From assembly GCF_002150765.1 (NCBI RefSeq), contig NZ_MUYM01000005.1, forward strand, positions 62,001-126,000: a stretch of DNA of 64,000 nt, read 5' to 3'. The DNA is from Lentzea kentuckyensis (GTDB taxonomy: Bacteria > Actinomycetota > Actinomycetes > Mycobacteriales > Pseudonocardiaceae). This document shows, in pieces, positions 58,906 to 64,000 of this stretch; positions within the stretch are counted from its first letter, which is position 1; every line of letters begins with the position of its first letter. The position numbers and the translations under genes are program-made. The notes below the pieces were generated by a model that was given only the letters and a program-made list of their open reading frames with translations, did no database searches and was not told the origin of the DNA.

Positions 58906-59678
58906 TGTTGCTGCGTGCCGCCCTGACGTCGTTCCGGCGCGGGGAAACCCTGGCGGCCCAACCGGTTTCGGCCACGGTCGACGTGTCGCTGAGGCATCTC
59001 ACGGCCTACAACTCGGTGTGCGGGTTCGGGTTGCGGGACGCGTTGCCGCTGACCTACCCGCACGTGCTGGGCTTTCCGCTGCAGATGAAGCTGATGACCG
59101 GCTCAGGGTTCCCGTTCCCGTTGCCCGGCCTGGTGCACATCGCGAACCGGATCACCCAGTCGCGTCCGCTGGCACTGTGCGAACCGCTGGAGATCACGGT
59201 GTCCGCGCGCGATCTGCGGCCGCATCCGCAGGGCACCCAGGTCGACGTGGTGACCTCGGTTTCCGGTGTCTGGGAAGGCGTGTCGACCTACCTGCGGCGG
59301 ACCGGGTCGGGGTCGTCGTCGGGCGAGGAGCTGCGACGGCCGGTCGGGTCGGCGGTGTGGCGGGTGCCGGCGGACATCGGACGGCGGTACGGCGCCGCGT
59401 CCGGCGACCGGAACCCGATCCACCTGTACCCGTTGAGCGCCAAGCTGTTCGGCTTCAAGCGGGCGATCGCGCACGGGATGTGGACGAAGGCGCGCTGCGT
59501 CGCGTCCCTGGAAGGCCGGTTGCCGGAGGCCGTGACCGTGGACGTGAAGTTCAAGAAGCCGCTGCTGATCCCCGGCCGCGCCGAGTTCTCGGCGGCCGAG
59601 GTCGAGGACGGCTGGGAGTTCGCGGTGTGGGGCAAGGGGCCCCACCTGCTCGGCTCGGCCCGGGATCTAACGCCGTGA
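58905..59678 (+). CDS. MaoC-like dehydratase (HtdX-like)
   Basis: The 257-residue protein has double hot-dog features: an N-terminal half with SLRHLTAYNSVCGFGLRDAL and a C-terminal hydratase domain with GRRYGAASGDRNPIHLYPLS (catalytic Asp/His in the D-x-NPIH motif, about 161-175) and GFKRAIAHGMWTKARCVASL. It matches M. tuberculosis HtdX (Rv0241c) in position and type, a 3-hydroxyacyl thioester dehydratase. It is translationally coupled to HMwFabG (TGATG); a GTG one codon earlier is also possible. Its end overlaps the TetR gene by 12 bp. Confidence 0.88.
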   Translation: MLLRAALTSFRRGETLAAQPVSATVDVSLRHLTAYNSVCGFGLRDALPLTYPHVLGFPLQMKLMTGSGFPFPLPGLVHIANRITQSRPLALCEPLEITVSARDLRPHPQGTQVDVVTSVSGVWEGVSTYLRRTGSGSSSGEELRRPVGSAVWRVPADIGRRYGAASGDRNPIHLYPLSAKLFGFKRAIAHGMWTKARCVASLEGRLPEAVTVDVKFKKPLLIPGRAEFSAAEVEDGWEFAVWGKGPHLLGSARDLTP

Positions 59679-60305
59679 CGGTGGATGCCAGACGTTGCCT
59701 TCGACCAGGTCGCCGAAGCCCATCCACACGAGGTTCATGAGGCGCGCCGCGACGACGCCGGCGGGTTCCTCCGGGTGGTCGAGCCACCACTCCGCGAGCG
59801 ACTCGCCGGCCCCGACCAGCGCCGCGGCCAGCGACTCGGCCTCCAGCTTGGTCGCCGGCGCCTTCGTGGACTGGGTGAGCAGCGCCGCGACCAGCGACAC
59901 CGCCCGGCTGCGCATGTCCGTGAGCTCGACCGCGAACGGCCCGCCCTGGGTCGACGCCTGCCGGTGCAGCACCATCCAGCTCGCCCGGTTCTCGCCGACG
60001 AACCCGAAGAACGCTCTGAGCCCGCTCCACAGCTGCACGTCGGGTTCCTGGTCGGGCTCGACGCCGGTCGCGATGGCCTCCATCATCCGGGTGGCCTCAC
60101 GCCGGATGCAGGTCGCGAACAGTTCCTCCTTCGAGCCGAGGTAGGCGTAGAGCATCGGCTTGGAGATGCCGGCGACGTCGGAGATCTCGTCCATCGACGC
60201 CGCGTGGAAACCGAGCCGCGAGAACACGTCCACGGCGGCGTCCATGATCTGCCGCTCACGCACCGCGCGTGGCAAGCGCTTGGCTCGACCTTCTGTGCGC
60301 ATCAT
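59667..60305 (-). CDS. TetR-family regulator, likely repressor of the lipid cluster
   Basis: The 212-residue regulator has its helix-turn-helix in about residues 12-60 (PRAVRERQIMDAAVDVFSRL, ASMDEISDVAGISKPMLYAY, LGSKEELFATC) and a large C-terminal domain (LRAFFGFVGENRASWMVLHR) that could bind an acyl-CoA. It is divergent from SCP2-FadE across tandem TACT-N4-AGTA operators. Identical-layout operators precede fadA/HMwFabG, and a third copy precedes the EtfD-like gene. Its name and ligand are unknown. It is the natural regulator of these sites by proximity, but this is an inference. Confidence 0.9.
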   Translation of the reverse strand: MMRTEGRAKRLPRAVRERQIMDAAVDVFSRLGFHAASMDEISDVAGISKPMLYAYLGSKEELFATCIRREATRMMEAIATGVEPDQEPDVQLWSGLRAFFGFVGENRASWMVLHRQASTQGGPFAVELTDMRSRAVSLVAALLTQSTKAPATKLEAESLAAALVGAGESLAEWWLDHPEEPAGVVAARLMNLVWMGFGDLVEGNVWHPPSRR

Positions 60306-60355
60306 TACCCCTCGGTTCGGAGCAACAAGATTATCCGATCGGCTTGCCGCCCAAT

Positions 60356-60386
60356 CTACTCGCCAGTAGTCTTACTCGTGAGTAGG
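60356..60386. promoter_or_regulatory. Tandem TACT-N4-AGTA operators, TetR/SCP2-FadE promoter
   Basis: CTACTCGCCAGTAG (60356-60369) and TTACTCGTGAGTAGG (60372-60386) start 16 bp apart, with the same phasing as at 57630. They lie between the divergent TetR (start 60305) and SCP2 (start 60404) genes, consistent with autoregulation and control of both transcripts. Confidence 0.85.
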
Positions 60387-60403
60387 TACCAGGAGGTGTG
60401 TCA

Positions 60404-61033
60404 ATGACGCTCGACCTCACCACCGAGGCGATCGCGAAGCTCAGCCCGGCTGAGCTGATCAGCACTTTGCAGCAGATCTCGCCGGACGACCCCGCTCTGG
60501 CCGACGTCGACATCGACGTCATCGCCCGCGGCATCGACCCGAAGAAGCTGGGCAAGGACGACTTCGCCGCGTTGCTGAACGCGTTGGGCAGGCTCGCCGA
60601 CGCCGGCGCGGACCTCGACCTCTCGAAGATGGACCCGTCCAACTTCGCCCGCATCATCTCGCGCGCCTCGAAGGACCAGATCGAGGGTGTCGTGTCAGAT
60701 CCTGCGCTGCGTACGCGGGTTCTGGACGAGGTGTTCCGCCGCATGGAGGTCCACTTCCGCGCGGACCGGGCCGGCGCCACGCGTGCCGTCGTGCATTTCC
60801 ACGTGCTGGAAGACGTGTACGAGGCCATCATTGAAGACGCGCACTGCACCATCAACAAGGGTGTCACGCGTGAGGCCCGCGCCATCGTGACGCTGACGCC
60901 CGCCGATTTCCTGAAGCTAGCGACCGGCAACGCCTCCGCCCCCGTGCTGTTCATGACGGGCAAGCTGAAGGTGAAGGGCGACCTGGGGTTCGCGGCCGGG
61001 TTCATGAGCCTGTTCAACATCCCGAAGGCCTGA
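60404..61033 (+). CDS. SCP2 sterol-carrier-domain protein
   Basis: The 209-residue protein has an N-terminal helical half (LTTEAIAKLSPAELISTLQQ) and a C-terminal SCP2-like domain (VVHFHVLEDVYEAIIEDAHC, RAIVTLTPADFLKLATGNAS, VLFMTGKLKVKGDLGFAAGF). The KLKVKGD segment is the usual SCP2 strand. It probably binds a fatty acyl or sterol ligand and hands it to the co-transcribed acyl-CoA dehydrogenase 15 bp downstream. AGGAGG seven bases upstream fixes ATG 60404; GTG 60398 is too close. Confidence 0.9.
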   Translation: MTLDLTTEAIAKLSPAELISTLQQISPDDPALADVDIDVIARGIDPKKLGKDDFAALLNALGRLADAGADLDLSKMDPSNFARIISRASKDQIEGVVSDPALRTRVLDEVFRRMEVHFRADRAGATRAVVHFHVLEDVYEAIIEDAHCTINKGVTREARAIVTLTPADFLKLATGNASAPVLFMTGKLKVKGDLGFAAGFMSLFNIPKA

Positions 61034-61048
61034 CGGAGAGGTTTTGCA

Positions 61049-62263
61049 GTGGGTGGCTTCTCGCTCGAACTGAACGAAGACCAGACCGACCTGCGCGACT
61101 GGGTGCACGGTTTCGCTCGCGACGTGATCAGGCCGGCGGCCTCCGAGTGGGACGAGCGCGAGGAGACGCCGTGGCCGGTGATCCAGGAGGCGGCGAAGAT
61201 CGGCCTCTACGGCTTCGAGGCCCTCGCGACCTGGTTCGCGGACCCGATCGGGCTTTCGTTGCCGATCGCGACCGAGGAACTCTTCTGGGGTGACGCGGGC
61301 ATCGCGCTCTCACTGATGGGCACCGGTCTCGCGGTCGCCGGCATCTTCGCCGGTGGCGAGCCCGAGCAGCTGGCCGAGTGGGTGCCGGAGTGCTTCGGCG
61401 ACGAGTCGGACCCGAAGCTCGCGGCGTTCTGCGCCTCCGAACCCCAGGCGGGCTCGGACGTCGGCGGCTACCGGACGCGAGCGCGCTACGACGAGGCCAC
61501 CGACGAATGGGTGCTCAACGGCCAGAAGGCCTGGGCCACCAACGGCGGCATCGCGAACGTGCACGTCGTGACCGCCGTCGTCGATTCCTCGCTGGGTGCC
61601 CGCGGCCAGGCCGGCTTCATCGTGCCGCCGGGCACGCCGGGGTTGTCGTCGCCGGGGAAGATCAAGAAGCACGGCATGCGGGCGTCCCACACCGCCGACG
61701 TCTTCCTGGACGACGTGCGCGTGCCCGGCCGTTGCGTGCTGGGTGGCCGCGAACGTCTTGAGGCCCGGCTGGCTCGGGCACGTGAGGGCTTGAAGGCCGG
61801 TGGCCAGGCCGCGATGGCGACGTTCGAGACCACGCGCCCGACCGTCGGTGCGATGGCCGTGGGCGTCGCTCGTGCCGCGTACGACTACGCGCTGGAGTAC
61901 GCGAAGGACCGCGAGGCGTTCGGCCGCAAGATCATCGAGAACCAGTCGATCGCGTTCGACCTCGCGAACATGCGGATGGAGATCGACGCGTCGCGGCTGC
62001 TGGTGTGGCGCGCGGCGTGGATGGGCCGCAACAACGTGCCGTTCACCGCGGGTGAGGGGTCGATGTCCAAGCTCAAGGCGTCCGAGGTGTCGGTGTGGGC
62101 GACTGAGCGGGCGATCCACATTCTCGGTGGGGCCGGCTACACGCGGGAGCACCCGGTGGAGCGCATGCACCGGGACGCCAAGATCTTCACCATCTTCGAG
62201 GGGACCTCGGAGATCCAGCGGCTCGTCGTGTCCCGGATGATCTCGGGGATGCAGATCAAGTGA
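61049..62263 (+). CDS. Acyl-CoA dehydrogenase (FadE type)
   Basis: The 404-residue enzyme has the standard ACAD layout: an N-terminal helical domain, the FAD/substrate signature AAFCASEPQAGSDVGGYRTR, GQKAWATNGGIANVHVV, DREAFGRKIIENQSIAFDLA and the C-terminal IHILGGAGYTREHPVERMHR, then IFEGTSEIQRLVVSRMI. The catalytic base is probably the Glu in IFEGTSEIQ. GGAGAGG seven bases upstream supports GTG 61049. With the SCP2 gene it forms a two-gene operon under the TACT-N4-AGTA operators and ends at a strong terminator. Confidence 0.93.
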   Translation: MGGFSLELNEDQTDLRDWVHGFARDVIRPAASEWDEREETPWPVIQEAAKIGLYGFEALATWFADPIGLSLPIATEELFWGDAGIALSLMGTGLAVAGIFAGGEPEQLAEWVPECFGDESDPKLAAFCASEPQAGSDVGGYRTRARYDEATDEWVLNGQKAWATNGGIANVHVVTAVVDSSLGARGQAGFIVPPGTPGLSSPGKIKKHGMRASHTADVFLDDVRVPGRCVLGGRERLEARLARAREGLKAGGQAAMATFETTRPTVGAMAVGVARAAYDYALEYAKDREAFGRKIIENQSIAFDLANMRMEIDASRLLVWRAAWMGRNNVPFTAGEGSMSKLKASEVSVWATERAIHILGGAGYTREHPVERMHRDAKIFTIFEGTSEIQRLVVSRMISGMQIK

Positions 62264-62271
62264 CGTGAGGT

Positions 62272-62296
62272 GGGCCGGGGCGTGGCGCCCCGGCCC
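62272..62296 (+). terminator. Terminator of the SCP2-FadE operon
   Basis: GGGCCGGGGCG-TGG-CGCCCCGGCCC is a perfect 11-bp stem, nine bases after the stop at 62263, followed by GGTTCGTT. It also precedes the 3' end of the convergent secreted-protein gene. Confidence 0.9.
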
Positions 62297-62303
62297 GGTT
62301 CGT

Positions 62304-62699
62304 TCAGCAGGACGAGCCGCTGCGCCCGGTCAGGGATTCCTCGGTCGTCTGCAGGGTGGCCTCGGCCGCCGTGCACTTGTCGTTCAGCGCCTTGCTGAAC
62401 GTCCACACGTCGCGCTGGCCCCGTGCGCCCTGCGTCGGCGGGGTGAACGAGCCGCCGCCCACGAGGCGGATCGACGCTCGGTACAGGTTCGCGCCTTGCA
62501 GGCGGACGTGGCCGTACTTGCCGCCACAGCCTTCGAACTGAGTGATGGTGGCCATGGTCGTGGCTCCGCGCTTCACGTGGCCGGTCGAGCCGATCTGCAC
62601 CGCGCTCGGGCAGTTCGGCGGGGTCGGTTCTGCTGCTTGCGCTGTTCCCCCAAGGAGCAGGGCAACGCCGGTCGTGACGATTCCCAATTTGATCAGCAC
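62304..62699 (-). CDS. Secreted Cys-containing small protein
   Basis: The 131-residue protein has a signal peptide (IKLGIVTTGVALLLGGTAQA, cleavage after AQA) and a mature part of about 110 residues with four Cys (PNCPSAV, FEGCGGKYG, NDKCTAAE, final GSSC), enough for two disulfides. KYGHVRLQGANLYRASIRLV is reminiscent of small extracellular beta proteins, but I know no family. It is divergent from the SNase-like gene. Confidence 0.75.
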   Translation of the reverse strand: MLIKLGIVTTGVALLLGGTAQAAEPTPPNCPSAVQIGSTGHVKRGATTMATITQFEGCGGKYGHVRLQGANLYRASIRLVGGGSFTPPTQGARGQRDVWTFSKALNDKCTAAEATLQTTEESLTGRSGSSC

Positions 62700-62813
62700 G
62701 GACGTGAACGTAGATCGCGTTGGTTAGCCGACGGTAAATCCGCGACCGCGTGGAGTAACGCCGGGTCCCGCTGCTCCGATCAGCCCTGTAGATCGGCGTT
62801 AGGGGGAATCGTG

Positions 62814-63542
62814 ATGCTCCCGAATGTGTTCGTGATGGCTGCCGCGGTCCTGACCGGTGCCGCGAGCAGTGCCTACGTCGTGACGGTCTTGGATCGCCCG
62901 CATCCGGTTGCGGTCAGCCAGGTTGTGCGTGTGGTCGACGCGGAGACGGTCGAGGTGCGCGAGGGTGATCGCGTCGCGCACATCAGGCTCGTGAACGTTG
63001 CCGCGCCCGCGGCGGGCGAGTGTCTGCACGAGGAATCCACGAAGCGGCTCAAGGAGCTGCTACCGGAGGGCACGACAGTCACTGTGGTCAAAGAAGGGCA
63101 GTTGGCCGCGCTGTCCACACAGGACGGAAAGCTGGTCAACGCCGAGCTGATCGCGGAAGGGCTGGCGGTGCCGACGGTCAACGGGACGCGCTTCCTCGGT
63201 CAGGCCAAGGCGGCGAACGCGGAGGCGGCCCAGAAGCTGAAGGGGCTGCATTCGCCGGATGTGCCGTGCACGTTGCCTGGTCAGGTCAAGGCGATCACCG
63301 AGGCCGCGGCCGTGGTCGAGGCGCAACCGTTGCGGGCCAGCAAGACCGAGTTGACGGTGGCGGCGGACACGGCCAAGACCGCGATCGGGCTGGTGGATCA
63401 GCTGGCCAAGCCCGGCGGGCTGACGTGGGACGCGGTGGCGCCGGTGGACCAGACGGTGTTGCTGGCGAAGGTCACCAAGGCGGTGCCGACGTTGTACCGC
63501 AAGGAGGCCGAGCTGCGGAACGTCGTGAAGGGCTTGAAGTGA
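62814..63542 (+). CDS. Exported SNase-fold protein with degenerate active site
   Basis: The 242-residue protein has an N-terminal membrane segment (VFVMAAAVLTGAASSAYVVT). A thermonuclease-like OB fold follows: VVRVVDAETVEVREGDRVAH, IRLVNVAAPAAGECLHEEST, LNAEL-type helix VNAELIAEGLAVPTV. Compared with staphylococcal nuclease, the DGDT motif is DAET, and the Asp and Glu that should follow RLxxVDxPE are Ala (RLVNVAAPAAGE). The later Arg appears as Lys. Catalysis is therefore doubtful. A helical C-terminal region of about 110 residues follows. ATG 62814 has GGGGG seven bases upstream; GTG 62811 also fits. Confidence 0.75.
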   Translation: MLPNVFVMAAAVLTGAASSAYVVTVLDRPHPVAVSQVVRVVDAETVEVREGDRVAHIRLVNVAAPAAGECLHEESTKRLKELLPEGTTVTVVKEGQLAALSTQDGKLVNAELIAEGLAVPTVNGTRFLGQAKAANAEAAQKLKGLHSPDVPCTLPGQVKAITEAAAVVEAQPLRASKTELTVAADTAKTAIGLVDQLAKPGGLTWDAVAPVDQTVLLAKVTKAVPTLYRKEAELRNVVKGLK

Positions 63543-63543
63543 T

Positions 63544-63572
63544 GGCCCGCCGTACCCCTGCGCCGGCGGGCC
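63544..63572 (+). terminator. Terminator of the SNase-like gene
   Basis: GGCCCGCCG (63544-63552) pairs with CGGCGGGCC (63564-63572) directly after the stop codon; TCTCGTTTT follows about 12 bases later. The rest of the gap to 63646 shows nothing clear. Confidence 0.75.
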
Positions 63573-63645
63573 GGACTCACCGTCTCGTTTTGCGGTTATG
63601 GAACGGTAAACGTCCAGGTTGGACATATCTTCCCGGACCATGAAG

Positions 63646-63972
63646 CTAGAGCGGGAGCGTCAGAACCGCGCCCACGCGCTTGAGCTCGCGGCGGTGCACG
63701 GCCAGCAGCACGACGTCGGAAGCGCGGCGGAAGTGCAGCACCACGAAGTTCGGCTGCGGCGGATCCTGGTCGACGATCAGCTCGACCCTGCCCTCGTCGT
63801 CGCTGAAGACGATCCGCTCGGCCCAGACGATCTTCGTCGGACCGAAGAACAGCTCGCCCTCCTGCCATTCGCCGTCCAGGAAGACGTCGCCGTCGCCACG
63901 TGAGTTGTCGTCCCCGCCGGGCGCGAAGGCCTCCGCGAGCACGCCCCCGAGCACCTCGAACAGACCGGACAT
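63646..63972 (-). CDS. Small conserved hypothetical protein
   Basis: The 108-residue product starts MSGLFEVLGGVLAEAFAPGG, with GGGGGA a few bases upstream. A beta-rich part follows (GEWQEGELFFGPTKIVWAER, GRVELIVDQDPPQPNFVVLH, FRRASDVVLLAVHRRELKRV). I do not recognise the family; the pattern suggests a small beta-barrel or PH-like domain. It is transcribed into the window from near the right edge; the 28 bases beyond its start hold only its ribosome-binding site. Confidence 0.65.
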   Translation of the reverse strand: MSGLFEVLGGVLAEAFAPGGDDNSRGDGDVFLDGEWQEGELFFGPTKIVWAERIVFSDDEGRVELIVDQDPPQPNFVVLHFRRASDVVLLAVHRRELKRVGAVLTLPL

Positions 63973-64000
63973 CGTGATCCCCCTTCGTTGCCACAGGAAC

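Overview
The window is ordinary-looking, GC-rich actinobacterial chromosome. Gene content and order point to the order Pseudonocardiales (a Lentzea/Saccharothrix/Amycolatopsis-like organism); the genus is an inference. Supporting traits are the dnaK-grpE-dnaJ-hspR operon with HAIR operators, a ClpB gene carrying the same operator, a dCTP deaminase of the size of the bifunctional actinobacterial enzyme, sortase-E-type LAxTG anchors, WXG/YxxxD type VII secretion substrates and a ZTP riboswitch on glyA. Several blocks recall the Mycobacterium tuberculosis neighbourhoods pyrE-Rv0383c-clpB-Rv0385, dnaK-hspR, dcd, Rv0338c and Rv0241c-Rv0244c (order recalled from memory). I see no insertion sequence, prophage, CRISPR array or biosynthetic gene cluster.

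Layout. 1-6.1 kb: a truncated DUF2784 gene, pyrE, a scramblase-like gene, a three-gene type VII secretion substrate cassette, an SDR, a 58-residue LAxTG microprotein, an Rv0383c-like membrane protein, a decayed P450 and a small conserved gene. 6.1-16.2 kb: clpB, a VOC protein, a DHA2 exporter, a HIT protein, a PNPOx-like protein divergent from a globin-reductase fusion, a ZTP riboswitch with glyA, and a TetR/SDR divergent pair. 16.2-25.7 kb: the HspR heat-shock operon, a DUF4097 lipoprotein, an SMR-TetR-unknown operon, an EtfD-like membrane Fe-S protein and a holin-like membrane protein. 25.7-31.5 kb: two tandem LASTG surface proteins, MarR, a CDF transporter, dcd, tRNA-Gly(CCC) and DinB. 31.5-46.5 kb: a small membrane protein, an SSS symporter, an orphan LuxR regulator, a TetR/FAD-monooxygenase pair, a FadE5-like acyl-CoA dehydrogenase, two FG-GAP secreted paralogues, DUF1206, VanW, a GroES-like protein, a thioredoxin-NHL fusion and a pentapeptide protein. 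46.5-55.3 kb: assorted enzymes (FAD oxidoreductase, DLH, HAD, NYN, S37 peptidase, HIBADH-type), an AAA-wHTH ATPase and a SIMPL protein. 55.4-64 kb: a serine hydrolase, then a lipid cluster (FadA, HMwFabG, MaoC, TetR, SCP2, FadE), a secreted Cys-rich protein, a degenerate SNase-like protein and a small unknown.

The most interesting signal is a putative regulon rather than one gene. The divergent fadA/HMwFabG promoter (57630-57660) and the divergent TetR/SCP2-FadE promoter (60356-60386) carry the same tandem pair of TACT-N4-AGTA palindromes with identical 16-bp phasing. A single copy with the identical 12-bp core TACTCGCCAGTA lies 35 kb away, just upstream of the EtfD-like gene (22976-22991). 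Weaker copies precede the FadE5-like gene (36502-36540). If the TetR at 59667-60305 binds all of them, one repressor would coordinate the beta-oxidation enzymes and their membrane electron acceptor.

Other regulatory structure visible by eye includes three HAIR boxes, a 60-bp operator made of two perfect 24-bp inverted arms between a TetR gene and an SDR gene, two Crp-like boxes sharing the sequence TGTGACGTAGGTC, and many strong terminator hairpins. All functions are read from sequence alone; nothing was searched or computed.
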